Shown piece after piece: positions 41,214 through 50,053 of a DNA stretch of 64,000 nt. Origin of the DNA: Pseudobdellovibrionaceae bacterium (GTDB lineage: Bacteria > Bdellovibrionota > Bdellovibrionia > Bdellovibrionales > UBA1609); contig JACKAM010000001.1 in NCBI GenBank assembly GCA_020635075.1, positions 1,116,001 through 1,180,000 on the forward strand, given 5' to 3'. A model generated the notes under the pieces. The model ran no database searches and was not told the origin of the DNA. It was given only the letters and a program-made list of their open reading frames with translations. The first letter of the stretch is position 1. Every line of letters begins with the position of its first letter. The position numbers and the translations under genes were made by a program.

Positions 41214-41996
41214 CTAGATAGCGGCACTCACCGTAATCGGAAAGCGAAAGTGGAGCATTCCGTAAACCCCTTTAAAATTCCATACGTCCTGTTGGTTAAA
41301 AAACTCCTGAGGAATGTAGGCGTCACCCTTCACGCCAGCCTCAAACAATAGGTACTTGGTAAACACTGGAAACCGAATGCCCAAGCCGCCGCGCAGTCCA
41401 GGGCGAATAAAATGAACGCTTTGCTTGTCCTCAGGCAGACGATCATCCCGATAATAGAGATAGGTTAAAACAATGCCGCCGTTGATGACAAATTTGAAGG
41501 ATGGCCAACCCAGCATAATGGTGGGCACCAGCCCCCAAGTGACTCCGTAGGCTTCTCGATGATCGTGCAAGGGCTGGATGTAAAGGGATTTAGGGATGAG
41601 CAGATGGGAAACACTCACCTCATTGAGCTTTGAAGCCGCCTTGCGGAACTTGGGCGGAACCCGATCTTTAAACCGATCCAATACCTCGCGCTCCGCCACC
41701 GCCGACAGGTTTAACTCTGTTCCAAATATCAGACCATCATGATCGCCATAGAGCTCAGCCAACTTGTATTGACTGAGTCCAAAACCCACATTGACCAACA
41801 GCGGGATGTCTTGCTTCTGTCTTTTTGTCTTTTGCTGACGGCCAGACGACATCCCAGTGGGAGCAGTTAGGGTTTGCGTTTTGTCACCTGTCGGATTTTG
41901 GCCTTCCTCGATCTGAGCCAGGGCCCCGATGGTCATCGGGGCCAAGGACAACACTCCAACGAACTTTAAACGGACGATAATTCTAATCCAGGCCAT
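41214..41996 (-). CDS. Predicted outer-membrane beta-barrel protein
   Basis: Protein of 260 residues starting at ATG 41996, 8 bases after AAAGGGG. A signal peptide (about 1-27, ending near ALAQ) precedes a low-complexity polar part (about 30-65). The remaining chain is made of amphipathic strands with Gly and aromatic residues (LLVNVGFGLSQYKLAELYG, IMLGWPSFKFVINGGIVLTYLYY, LRGGLGIRFPVFTKYLLFEAGVKG) and ends in an aromatic-rich strand (GMLHFRFPITVSAAI). That suggests an outer-membrane barrel of about eight strands. No family is identified. It is the last gene of a surface operon with two lipoproteins and one exported protein. Confidence 0.6.
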   Translation of the reverse strand: MAWIRIIVRLKFVGVLSLAPMTIGALAQIEEGQNPTGDKTQTLTAPTGMSSGRQQKTKRQKQDIPLLVNVGFGLSQYKLAELYGDHDGLIFGTELNLSAVAEREVLDRFKDRVPPKFRKAASKLNEVSVSHLLIPKSLYIQPLHDHREAYGVTWGLVPTIMLGWPSFKFVINGGIVLTYLYYRDDRLPEDKQSVHFIRPGLRGGLGIRFPVFTKYLLFEAGVKGDAYIPQEFFNQQDVWNFKGVYGMLHFRFPITVSAAI

Positions 41997-42043
41997 GAAG
42001 ATACCCCTTTGCCGTCACATCTACCCACGATCAGAAGGTTTGC

Positions 42044-42568
42044 CTATTGGGCAGCTTCATCCTGATTGGGGTAGCAGTAGCTGTAGTAAGTTTCCCGGTC
42101 ATCATCTTCGTCTTCACGCTCAGTGACTTCAACCACTTTTGCCACCAATGTGTCTTCTTTTTTGCGCACATAGGCGGTAAGGGTGTGATTCTCGGACATG
42201 TTGTGGGTGATAACAAAATCACGAATGGTTACATCATTGGTGACGGCCTCAAACTGACGGATATCTGCATTGCGCCCGAAGATGGCCTTTGTCACTTTGC
42301 GCTCTGGGAACAATGGCCCACGAGCGGCATAGGTCTTTTGGAACTTATTAAGCCGAGTATAGGCGAACTCATCCGGCCGAAACTCTTTGATTTCGATACA
42401 CAGACGCTCTTTGGGCTGCCCCGGAAAATCAAAGTCGGTAACCTCGGGAATTTCCCGTGCTGACCTATAATAGTCTTTCACCAAATCAAACATGGTTTCG
42501 GCCTGCGCATCCGCGAAGACCAGGCTCATCGCCATCATCATTCCTACCAATGTAAAAACCTTTTTCAT
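42044..42568 (-). CDS. Exported protein in the surface operon
   Basis: Protein of 174 residues from ATG 42568, 6 bases after GGGAGAG; the frame runs to 42598. A signal peptide (MKKVFTLVGMMMAMSLVFADAQA) precedes a mature domain with strand-like segments (RLCIEIKEFRPDEFAYTRLN, FEAVTNDVTIRDFVITHNMSEN, TLTAYVRKKEDTLVAKVVEV). The C-terminal end is acidic with clustered Tyr and Cys (ETYYSYCYPN). The domain is not recognised. It lies 13 bases after the second fibronectin-like lipoprotein and 47 bases before the barrel gene. Confidence 0.6.
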   Translation of the reverse strand: MKKVFTLVGMMMAMSLVFADAQAETMFDLVKDYYRSAREIPEVTDFDFPGQPKERLCIEIKEFRPDEFAYTRLNKFQKTYAARGPLFPERKVTKAIFGRNADIRQFEAVTNDVTIRDFVITHNMSENHTLTAYVRKKEDTLVAKVVEVTEREDEDDDRETYYSYCYPNQDEAAQ

Positions 42569-42581
42569 CTTTGCTCTCCCT

Positions 42582-43055
42582 TTAGTCTTCATCATCATGT
42601 TGGGTCCCGTGCCACTTCATATTCACTTCAAGTGGATAATCGTAGCCGGGCTTGGTCTGGCGAATGGTTTCAAGCTCCTTACAGGTGGGCGGCCCCAGTT
42701 CTTTAACTGGAGTGCTGGTCACCTCCCCACGACGGTTAAAACCCTTCAACTGAAAGTAGTAATTGATCCCGCGAATAAGGGGACCCAATTCAATTGATGT
42801 GGCCGGGACATTTACTTCTTCCACAAAGGCGAGCTGGTCCTTTTTGTAACCCCAGTCCAGTTGCACGTGCTGAATGCTATGAGCCGGTGCATCCTCCAAA
42901 CTCCAATTCACCTTAATGCTAATGTCTTCAAAACAGGGTCCGACCGGCTTCTCCTCGGCCGGAGGCGGCGCTGCTCCATTGTCCTTGTCTTTTCCACAGC
43001 CAATTCCAGCCCCCGCGAGAGCCATGGCCGCCAGGAATAAAATAGTTTTCTTCAC
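42582..43055 (-). CDS. Fibronectin-like lipoprotein B
   Basis: Protein of 157 residues from GTG 43055, with GGGGGA just upstream and the GTGA overlap with the preceding gene's stop. The signal peptide ends with the lipobox GIGC, so it is lipid anchored. The mature part has a Pro/Ala-rich linker and then one immunoglobulin-like beta domain with WSLEDAPAHSIQHVQLDWGY, ATSIELGPLIRGINYYFQLKGFNRRGEVTSTPV. The latter matches the F-G strands of a fibronectin type III domain. Cys in PCFEDI and PTCKEL could pair. It is translationally coupled to lipoprotein A and probably acts at the cell surface together with it. Confidence 0.7.
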   Translation of the reverse strand: MKKTILFLAAMALAGAGIGCGKDKDNGAAPPPAEEKPVGPCFEDISIKVNWSLEDAPAHSIQHVQLDWGYKKDQLAFVEEVNVPATSIELGPLIRGINYYFQLKGFNRRGEVTSTPVKELGPPTCKELETIRQTKPGYDYPLEVNMKWHGTQHDDED

Positions 43056-43666
43056 TCAATCCCCCTTTGTCTTCCTAAGGATTTCCTCAGTCTGGCCATC
43101 ACCTCTTGGTAGACGACGGGCCGAGACTTCCCTGCCTTTTGTTTCATCGGTCGCTGGCTTAATGGGACCACCCTGACCTGGTTTTTGCCAAAAACGATTT
43201 TCCCTTCTCTGTTAATCAGCACCTCCGTCAATGGTTCCACCCCTTTTTCAATCAAAGAGCGGCAATTCAGAACATCCAATGACACTTCATTGGAGTAATC
43301 AGACTCGCCGTTGGTGTATGTGGCGGTAACACCAAAGAACCAAAACAACCCTCGCTGGACAGGAAAGTGCGTGGTGGTGTTCGTCGGTCCCTGAACCTCG
43401 ACACTGTGGGAATAGGGCACATCCTGCCGGGAGTTGTTGCCGTAATAAACGGTAAAATTGACCGGCTGATGATCTCCCTGAATAGCGTCCCAAGCCAGAC
43501 CAATATTGAACTCCGGTCCGCAGGGTCCGTCACCGGGATCACTGGGATTCGCCGGCTGCTGGGCTTCAGGAGACGAGGCCCGAAATCCCTTCTTTTTGCT
43601 ACACCCACTTAAAACAAACGACGTCAGCGCCAGGCAGACTGCCCAGCAATATATAGAATACCTCAA
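43052..43666 (-). CDS. Fibronectin-like lipoprotein A
   Basis: Protein of 204 residues starting at TTG 43666, which has a GGGGGG/GGAAG ribosome site; it gives MRYSIYCWAVCLALTSFVLSGC, a clear lipoprotein signal. The longer frame to 43720 reads into non-signal sequence. One fibronectin type III-like domain (about 50-145) has FNIGLAWDAIQGDHQPVNFTVYYG and GLFWFFGVTATYTNGESDYSNEV. The C-terminal 55 residues are basic (REGKIVFGKNQVRVVPL, ARLRKSLGRQRG). The stop overlaps the next gene's GTG. It is the first gene of an operon (43666 to 41214) that encodes two lipoproteins, an exported protein and a predicted barrel. Confidence 0.7.
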   Translation of the reverse strand: MRYSIYCWAVCLALTSFVLSGCSKKKGFRASSPEAQQPANPSDPGDGPCGPEFNIGLAWDAIQGDHQPVNFTVYYGNNSRQDVPYSHSVEVQGPTNTTTHFPVQRGLFWFFGVTATYTNGESDYSNEVSLDVLNCRSLIEKGVEPLTEVLINREGKIVFGKNQVRVVPLSQRPMKQKAGKSRPVVYQEVMARLRKSLGRQRGIE

Positions 43667-43959
43667 GTTCTTCCCCCCTATGGAAGACTGGAACAAACCC
43701 TCGCCGAGGGCACATGTCACTCAGTTTGTGGAAAATGAAATTTCCCTATGTCCAGGAGAGCTCCAGCGGGCAAATTATTTCTCTAATACTGCCCGCAATT
43801 GCCAAATATTCGCCGCGTTATCTTCTCGCCAGATCTGATCTGCCACAGGCCACGACTCACAAGGTAAGCAGGGTCAAATTGACAACTGAAGCCAGCCCAA
43901 GGTCTAATAAGTGCAGTCAACACACAGCCTTCCTGTAGGATGCAGGGAGTCGATCGGGG
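43667..43959. other. Divergent intergenic region with a hairpin
   Basis: This 293-base region separates the surface operon from lptD. It contains the perfect inverted repeat GCGGGCA (43766-43772) and TGCCCGC (43790-43796) with a 17-base AT-rich spacer. No gene-like frame or T-run is visible. The AT-rich centre and the twofold symmetry fit an operator or structured leader. The promoters for both divergent transcripts presumably lie here, but I cannot fix them. Confidence 0.4.
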
Positions 43960-46356
43960 ATGAGAACTCACTTCATGCGGCCACTACTCAGGGAATTATT
44001 CGCCCCAGGATGGGCTTCGAGACTTCGGGAAATGGCATTCCTGTGCCTCTTCCTTGCCGCTCTCCAAGCATTTGATGTGGCCCAAGCTCAAACCTCCTTA
44101 GAAGGCATTTCAATTAATGCCAACAAAATGAGCCGGGACACGGCCCACAACACGATTGAGTTGTCCGGCAACGTCCAGGTGATTTTTCAAGGCCAACATC
44201 TGTCCTGTGATAAAGCGACCATTAACCTGAAAACACGGGAGGTGGAGGCTGAAGGCCATGTGGTTTTGCAAAACCCCAAAGTCTATTCCGAAGGCTCCCG
44301 ACTCAAGCTCAACTATGACACCAACCTCGGAACTCTTTACGAGGGATTTGTCAAAGCTGGCCAGGTCATTTTCGAAGGGGAAGTCATCGAGAAAACCGGT
44401 GAGGACGAGTACGTGGCGGAAAAGGCCTACTACTCAGCTTGTGCCACCTGCCCGCCGGCCTGGAGCTTTACCGGGTCTAAGATCAAAGCTGAAATTGGCG
44501 GATACGCTTACATTGACTATCCGATTTTGCGCATCGCCGATGTGCCAATCTTTATTTTGCCCTGGATTTTGGTGCCCTTGAAGTCAGCCCGTCAGTCTGG
44601 GTTTTTGGTACCCAAGTTTTCCTTCAACGATGCCGGCAAATTGGGTTTTGCTGTCAGTTATTTTTGGGCTATTTCCCGCAGCCAGGACGCCACCATCACC
44701 TTAACCAAATTTGAAAAGAGGGGTCTAAAACCCCATATTGAGTACCGCTATGTTCTTTCTGAAAATTCCAAGGGGTCTTTGCGCACTTCATTTTTTGAGG
44801 ACAAGGTCTTCGAACGCCGGGTGCGCACAGCTGCCGCCCCGGATGACCCGGTGACGGTTCAACAAAAGCAAGAACGTTGGTTTCTCAACTATCACCACTT
44901 TTATGAAATGCCCGAACAGGTCACTCACAGAGCAAATCTTAACATGGTAAGCGACGTTAAATACGCCCGAGACTTCCCCCGCGATCTCGATGCCGACGGT
45001 GAACCCGCCCTCGAAAACCGTATATCGGTGACCAAAAACCACCACAACACTCACTTGAGTGGGGAGGTCGATTACTACGTCAATCAACTGATTGAAGACC
45101 CCTTGGAGGAAAACCGCACTTCTGTACACCGCTTTCCTGAAGTGCACTTTAACCTGATGGACCAGCAATTGGGGGAAACGCCCATTTACTTCGGCTTTGA
45201 CTCCCACTACGTGCACTTCACCCGTCGCCATTTTGCCTATGACGATGTCGTCACCACCGGTTCAGCCATCGGCGACGGCTTTTTCTGTCCGCCTGAAAGC
45301 GACAAGTGTATTTCGCGCATTCGTGACGGCGCCTTCGAACCCAGCAAGGGCGACATTCTCCGCACCGGGCATCGCTTTGAGTTTAAGCCAAAGTTAACTC
45401 TCCCTTTTCGCCTGGGAAATTTTCTCGAAGTCCTTCCCTCACTCTCCTATCGCGAAACTCAGTATCGTTTTACCGCCCATACCCTGGAGCAGGACACCCT
45501 TTATGGCCCAACGGCTGCCCGTCGCTTTTTGGAGTTGGATGTGGGAGCCAAGACTCGCCTCTCTTCGATCTTTGGGGATCTGGAAACTGCAGAAGGCACT
45601 CGCTACAAACACATCATTGAACCGGAGATTCGCTATTCAACCATTCCGTGGATTCGCCGCCCCAATCATTATTTTTTCGGTCAGTTTGAGGGCCAACCCT
45701 ATTCGCAAACCAATGAGCCCCTCAGTGACGACGACTTCTTTGGCTTTAACAAAGTTCAATTTGACTACAATGACCGGATTTTCGACCGACGTCTGGTGGA
45801 CTTCGGGGTCACCAATCGCATTATCCGCAAACGTTGGCGTGGAGATCAGGAGGACTACCACACCTTGGGGATTTTTAGGCTCTCCCAGAGTTTCGATATG
45901 AACGAGGCCAACCGTGAAGAGTCGCCTCAGCCCTGGTCAACCATCAACGCTCTTGTCGATGTCCGCCTGGATCACTTTGAAACCCACTCAACTGCCGTGT
46001 ACTACCCCTATGCTCGGGTCACCAACTCATCCAGTCGTTTTAAATTTAAGGACCAGGTGGGCAATTTTGTTCAGCTGGCATTGACCCGTTCGGTGTTAGT
46101 GAACAAAGATAATGAAATCGACCCATCCAATAAAACGGACAACTTGGGTCTATCCCTGGGCTGGGTCGGGCGTTACTTTAATCTCACTGGTGGTTTTGAT
46201 TATTCGCGAATTACCAGTAAAATCTTTTCATGGAAGTATGAAGCGCAGATAAAACCCCCTGGTAATTGCTGGGATATTCGCCTGGCTCAATTCCAACTTC
46301 CTGAAGGAAAGCCAGAGTTTGAGTTCGGAGTGAACTTCCAGTTTGGTGGGGATTAA
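43960..46356 (+). CDS. lptD: LPS assembly outer-membrane protein LptD
   Basis: Outer-membrane beta-barrel that, with LptE, inserts lipopolysaccharide into the outer leaflet. The 798-residue product has a signal peptide (about 15-45, ending near VAQA). Its N-terminal OstA/jelly-roll domain (about 46-215) has the strand repeats GISINANKMSRDTAHNTIEL and EGHVVLQNPKVYSEGSRLKL. The barrel follows (SGFLVPKFSFNDAGKLGFAVS and later aromatic-rich strands). Cysteines in ACATCPPAW match the position of the conserved Cys pair in the family. The C-terminal Cys in GNCWDIRLAQF matches the other conserved site. It is preceded by a divergent intergenic region, and a 334-base gap follows. Confidence 0.85.
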   Translation: MRTHFMRPLLRELFAPGWASRLREMAFLCLFLAALQAFDVAQAQTSLEGISINANKMSRDTAHNTIELSGNVQVIFQGQHLSCDKATINLKTREVEAEGHVVLQNPKVYSEGSRLKLNYDTNLGTLYEGFVKAGQVIFEGEVIEKTGEDEYVAEKAYYSACATCPPAWSFTGSKIKAEIGGYAYIDYPILRIADVPIFILPWILVPLKSARQSGFLVPKFSFNDAGKLGFAVSYFWAISRSQDATITLTKFEKRGLKPHIEYRYVLSENSKGSLRTSFFEDKVFERRVRTAAAPDDPVTVQQKQERWFLNYHHFYEMPEQVTHRANLNMVSDVKYARDFPRDLDADGEPALENRISVTKNHHNTHLSGEVDYYVNQLIEDPLEENRTSVHRFPEVHFNLMDQQLGETPIYFGFDSHYVHFTRRHFAYDDVVTTGSAIGDGFFCPPESDKCISRIRDGAFEPSKGDILRTGHRFEFKPKLTLPFRLGNFLEVLPSLSYRETQYRFTAHTLEQDTLYGPTAARRFLELDVGAKTRLSSIFGDLETAEGTRYKHIIEPEIRYSTIPWIRRPNHYFFGQFEGQPYSQTNEPLSDDDFFGFNKVQFDYNDRIFDRRLVDFGVTNRIIRKRWRGDQEDYHTLGIFRLSQSFDMNEANREESPQPWSTINALVDVRLDHFETHSTAVYYPYARVTNSSSRFKFKDQVGNFVQLALTRSVLVNKDNEIDPSNKTDNLGLSLGWVGRYFNLTGGFDYSRITSKIFSWKYEAQIKPPGNCWDIRLAQFQLPEGKPEFEFGVNFQFGGD

Positions 46357-46553
46357 TTTCACCCCAGATCTCTTTTACCCGCCTTCCCCAATTACATGGT
46401 TCCAAAATTAGTTCATCTGAAATTCTGACATTTGCTTTCGGAATCACCGATTTTATTGTGACACACCCGCTTTCCGGCTAATTCCCCGGCGCAAGCGAAT
46501 CGTGATTGGTCGCAAGTTGTGGGAGATTTCCCCGATTCGAGATAGCGGGTATC

Positions 46554-46589
46554 GGCCTGAGTCCATTTGTAAACGGACTTATGAAGGCC
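46554..46589 (+). promoter_or_regulatory. Hairpin in the leader of the DUF4360 gene
   Basis: The intergenic stretch 46357-46690 contains no gene. At 46554-46589 GGCCT and AGGCC enclose AGTCC/GGACT (46560-46579), which with the inner TTT/AAA gives a stem of about 13 paired bases. It lies 100 bases before the DUF4360 start, on the + strand, and may be in its 5' leader. Confidence 0.35.
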
Positions 46590-46650
46590 GTCGTGTATCC
46601 ATCCGCCTTCCGTGACCCTTCCTGTTCGCACTTTTGGCTAAGAACACAAC

Positions 46651-46663
46651 ACACTAAAAGTGT
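46651..46663 (+). promoter_or_regulatory. 13-bp palindrome upstream of the DUF4360 gene
   Basis: ACACT (46651-46655) and AGTGT (46659-46663) flank AAA, giving a perfect 13-base palindrome. It is placed 28-40 bases before the start ATG 46691, with a GAAGGAG ribosome site between. This may be an operator or the region around the promoter. No recognised regulator motif is matched. Confidence 0.35.
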
Positions 46664-46690
46664 TTAACCCCCTACTCGAAGGAGTACACT

Positions 46691-47284
46691 ATGTCTATCA
46701 AGAGTCTTGTTCTTGCGCTTACTGTTGCTTTCTCCAGCGCTGCAATTGCCGATGGCATTCGCCTGGGCGAAAACGTGGGCTATGGCGGAAACGGCTGCCC
46801 TGCAGGATCTGCATCTATTACTTTGAGCCCTGATGCCTCTACTTTGTCGATTCTTTTCGACCAGTACATGGCTGAAGCCGCTCCGAGAAAGTTTGCTCGT
46901 AAATCTTGTAACATTTCTGTTCCTGTTCACGTTCCTCAAGGGTACAGCGTTTCTCTGATGAAGATCGACTATCGTGGATTCAACATGCTTCCTCGTGGCG
47001 CATATTCTGATTTCAACGTTGAGTACTTCTTTGCTGGTCAGCGCGGCCCAAAGATGACTCGTCGTTTTCGTGGAGAGCAGGCTGAAGAATATTTGATTCA
47101 GGATGGTCTTGTCGCCTCAGCCATGGTTTGGTCTGCTTGCGGAGCCGACGTAAATCTGCGTGTGAACTCAAGCATTATGGTCAACAACACTCGTAACCGC
47201 TCTGAAGATGCCCTGATGACTGTTGACTCTGTCGACATTAAGTCAGGTATCGTCTATCACCTGGCCTGGAGAACCTGCCGTTAA
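46691..47284 (+). CDS. DUF4360 exported protein 1
   Basis: Protein of 197 residues with a strong GAAGGAG ribosome site and a signal peptide (about 1-20, MSIKSLVLALTVAFSSAAIA-DG). The mature part shows the DUF4360 pattern: GNGCPAGSASITLSPDASTLSILFDQYMAEA, SCNISVPVHVPQGYSVSLMKIDYRGF, MVWSACGADVNLRVNSSIMV. Four cysteines probably form two disulfides. DUF4360 proteins are secreted, of unknown function and mainly known from fungi and some bacteria. Codons favour T-ending forms (CGT, GCT, GTT, TCT) much more than in the neighbours, which suggests high expression. A related gene follows 84 bases later. Confidence 0.85.
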   Translation: MSIKSLVLALTVAFSSAAIADGIRLGENVGYGGNGCPAGSASITLSPDASTLSILFDQYMAEAAPRKFARKSCNISVPVHVPQGYSVSLMKIDYRGFNMLPRGAYSDFNVEYFFAGQRGPKMTRRFRGEQAEEYLIQDGLVASAMVWSACGADVNLRVNSSIMVNNTRNRSEDALMTVDSVDIKSGIVYHLAWRTCR

Positions 47285-47368
47285 TTTTGGACTTTGCATT
47301 TTTTCGGCGATTGGGTTGAGAAGCAAGACTCAACCCTTCGCCACCTTCATGTTCTGAAGGAGGAACCT

Positions 47369-48196
47369 ATGAAATTGCACATGACATTCCTGAGCTTGCT
47401 CGTCGCCTGCGGTTTGGTGTTTTCAATTTCTGCTCAGGCCAATGATTTCGGACCCGGATCGCCCACTGAAGACACTGAGGATTTTGCCAATGGTTTGGGT
47501 GGGGCTCCTGATAACGCTGACTCAGTTCGCGTCACAGGTGTGAAGGTGGGAATGCCTCGCCATGCGGGCAGTGGCTGCCCGGCCGGCACTCTTTCGGCAA
47601 CCTTGAGCCCAGATGCCAAAACTCTCTCCATGTTATTTGATAACTACATGGTGGAGGCTGGCGACAGCTCAGGCACCAGAAGGTCCATGTTGGACTGCCA
47701 GCTCGTCATACCAGTGGATGTCCCTAACGGATACCAAGTTTCGGTTGTGAAACTTGATTACCGCGGGTTTAACCTGCTTCCCAACAAAGCCGTCGCTCGT
47801 TACGATGCGGTTTACTTTTTCACCGACACCCAAACCGGACATAAATACCGAAAGAAGTTTCGCCGTAAAAAGGAATTCCGTGGACCCGTGGAAGAAGAAT
47901 ACGCCATGAGCTCTAAGATCAACAAAAGAGAGATTTGGTCAGCCTGTGGGCGCAGCTTCGATTTGAACATTAACACTTCTATTTGGGTACAAAGCCAAAC
48001 AGGAGAGGATGCCTTGGCGACTTTGGATTCCATTGACTCCAACGTTGAAGAGTATGTGGATTACCACCTGGTATGGAGGGCTTGTTCGATGGCACCGCCC
48101 AGTCGTCCACCCCGCTTTGATCCGCGAAACCCAGGCCGCCCTGGGCCCGGTCGAGGCAATGGACCACCCAACGGACCTGGCCGCCCGAGACGCTAA
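47369..48196 (+). CDS. DUF4360 exported protein 2
   Basis: Protein of 275 residues starting at ATG 47369 after AAGGAGG. It has a signal peptide (MKLHMTFLSLLVACGLVFSISAQA). The DUF4360 domain occupies about residues 45-240 with the same blocks as the gene before it: GSGCPAGTLSATLSPDAKTLSMLFDNYMVEA, LDCQLVIPVDVPNGYQVSVVKLDYRGF, EIWSACGRSFDLNINTSIWV. It adds an acidic insert near the N-terminus and a C-terminal Pro/Arg/Gly-rich tail (about 250-275), which could bind polyanions or the surface. The two genes look like a tandem duplication. The paralogous pair probably shares a transcript that ends at a hairpin at 48221-48280. Confidence 0.85.
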   Translation: MKLHMTFLSLLVACGLVFSISAQANDFGPGSPTEDTEDFANGLGGAPDNADSVRVTGVKVGMPRHAGSGCPAGTLSATLSPDAKTLSMLFDNYMVEAGDSSGTRRSMLDCQLVIPVDVPNGYQVSVVKLDYRGFNLLPNKAVARYDAVYFFTDTQTGHKYRKKFRRKKEFRGPVEEEYAMSSKINKREIWSACGRSFDLNINTSIWVQSQTGEDALATLDSIDSNVEEYVDYHLVWRACSMAPPSRPPRFDPRNPGRPGPGRGNGPPNGPGRPRR

Positions 48197-48220
48197 AGTC
48201 TCTTTGTATTTGACCCATTC

Positions 48221-48280
48221 AGCCCGTCGCTCATCCTTGATGATGCGCACACCCTACCACCTTGCGACGGGCTTATTTTC
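48221..48280 (+). terminator. Terminator after the DUF4360 pair
   Basis: AGCCCGTCGC (48221-48230) pairs perfectly with GCGACGGGCT (48264-48273), giving a 10-bp GC-rich stem with a long loop of 33 bases. TATTTTC follows, a short T-rich tail. It lies 25 bases after the stop codon, where an intrinsic terminator is expected, although the loop is longer than usual. Confidence 0.6.
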
Positions 48281-48364
48281 TCCGCAAGCTGACTCCCCTG
48301 ACCTGGCATATTCCTTGAAGTTCGAGGGCTTAGCTCTCTGAGCGACCAGTGATTGGAAGTCGAA

Positions 48365-50053
48365 ATGCCGTTAAAGCCCAGACTGTTTAAGGCTCTCTTC
48401 TTGGGGACTGCCATTTTTTGTTGGTCTTTGCCCTGTTGGGGCAATGCCTGGTCCAACTACAGTCCCGGCCTCTGCTCCTCCGTGGGGCTTGCTCCTTCCT
48501 ACCGACAATACAGCCAGTTCACTTCTGCCCAGTCCAACACCTTTGTCACCCTTTACCGCCGGGCCAATATGGCTGGAAATGGCTACACCCTGTTTGATCA
48601 AGACACCTTGTTGCTCGAAGACCAATTTGGGAAACGTTACTATTCAGCCTACAAAGTCATTGATCCGACATTCATCGGCCGCTGTGATGAACCCTTAAAC
48701 CTCATCGAACAAACCTTGGTTGAGGTCTTAAAGACGCCTTTGGGACTGAGCCTGGTCAGACAAGTTCTCGATTGCTCCAGCCACCGCCTGCAACGCCATT
48801 TTGGCATTCGTTCCGCACCAGCTGAATACCTGGCCGAGATCTGCCGACGCTCTGACATGAGCCACCCCTGGGTCCGCCCCAGCCGGGCAGAGGAAATCGA
48901 ACAAAGCCTAGCCAAAGCCATTGCTGATCTTCCCTGGTTCTATCTTCTGCCCAAAGAAAATTGGGGATTGATGTTACAGTTGGCGCAAAAACACCAATCC
49001 ACAGGGCTTGGCTCGATTGAGATCTTGTTCTCTCCCCAGGTGGAGGCGGAAAGACAAAGACTTCTACAACTATTGAGTGAGCCGCGGCAGTACACCTTTT
49101 TTGTCTCCAAGGACAATCCATCTCCCATTGATAGCTTTACTGATGGCGTTGGCCACCAGACCTATCTGGTGGTCCCCATTCAACCCAAACGAGAACACGG
49201 CCGCGTTGAGCCGTCCTGGGCCCAGCCTTTACTTGACAGCCGTTTTGATTTTTCCAGCGAAATTGCCCGTCTCAGACACTTAGTTGTCTCCGCGCTGACC
49301 CACGAAACTCTGGCGGTCTTTTTTGATTCCAAAACTAACTTTTTTCAGAACCCGGGGGGATCATTTCAGATTTCCGGAGCCGGTTCTGGAGCACTCGGCG
49401 AAACTCGGGCCAAAGAACTCCTCTCTCACCCCCTCATCCAAGATGCATTTGTGGCCTTTCGTGCCTTTGCGGTTGAGAGAGACGTCTTCACCAGCCAGCC
49501 AACACTCCTTCCTGACTATCAAAGCCCCGTCCCTAATGGGTCTGCCTTAACCGCAAGGAGTTGCATCCAAACGATGAAGAACCTGACTCAGGCATTGGCT
49601 CCCATTAGCTTGCCGCTAGCCATGCGCAACGTCCCCCGCTTGCTGCGCTCGCCGATCAAAGCGGACCAGGTGGAGTTGCTCTCCGTTGCCCATAGGATCA
49701 ACCGTTTCAATCTTGATTTTGCCGTCAAGTATGGACGCAGCCTTGGCCTCGATCTTTTGGCAGCAATGGACTTGAGCCGATTTAAACTCGATGAGAACTC
49801 GGCCTTAAAGCCCCTAATTGAAATCACCGACCAACAGTGGGCTGACTTAGAAAACTTGAGCATTTCATTTGAAGGTGGATCACCTGAATCACTCTGTGTC
49901 TTCCTTGCCACCCCACGTTTGAGTGGCTTTAATCTGGCATTCCAATCGGGCCCCCGTCCGCGCATCAAGGGCGATGGAAATTTTGATCCGATAAAGATGA
50001 TAAAGAAAACCCGCAAATGGCAATTTCCTGTCTTTCAAGGAAGTGACAAATGA
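48365..50053 (+). CDS. Large exported protein coupled to a regulator
   Basis: Protein of 562 residues from ATG 48365, 6 bases after GGAAG. A signal peptide (MPLKPRLFKALFLGTAIFCWSLPCWG) precedes a mature domain with no recognised family. Cysteines occur in GLCSSVGL, IGRCDEP, LDCSSHR, EICRRSD, RSCIQTM and LCVFLAT. The chain mixes helical parts with Leu/Arg and Tyr-rich strands (RYYSAYKVIDP, QTYLVVPIQPK). Searches by eye for HExxH-type protease or other catalytic motifs found none. Its stop overlaps the ATG of the TPR/winged-helix regulator (ATGA at 50050), so both are translated from one message. A link between secretion of this protein and regulation is plausible. Confidence 0.6.
   Translation: MPLKPRLFKALFLGTAIFCWSLPCWGNAWSNYSPGLCSSVGLAPSYRQYSQFTSAQSNTFVTLYRRANMAGNGYTLFDQDTLLLEDQFGKRYYSAYKVIDPTFIGRCDEPLNLIEQTLVEVLKTPLGLSLVRQVLDCSSHRLQRHFGIRSAPAEYLAEICRRSDMSHPWVRPSRAEEIEQSLAKAIADLPWFYLLPKENWGLMLQLAQKHQSTGLGSIEILFSPQVEAERQRLLQLLSEPRQYTFFVSKDNPSPIDSFTDGVGHQTYLVVPIQPKREHGRVEPSWAQPLLDSRFDFSSEIARLRHLVVSALTHETLAVFFDSKTNFFQNPGGSFQISGAGSGALGETRAKELLSHPLIQDAFVAFRAFAVERDVFTSQPTLLPDYQSPVPNGSALTARSCIQTMKNLTQALAPISLPLAMRNVPRLLRSPIKADQVELLSVAHRINRFNLDFAVKYGRSLGLDLLAAMDLSRFKLDENSALKPLIEITDQQWADLENLSISFEGGSPESLCVFLATPRLSGFNLAFQSGPRPRIKGDGNFDPIKMIKKTRKWQFPVFQGSDK

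Noticed and set aside
46413..46631. A 72-residue minus frame in the gap before the DUF4360 gene
   Set aside because: No ribosome site, no domain-like pattern, and it covers the leader hairpin and palindrome of the downstream gene.
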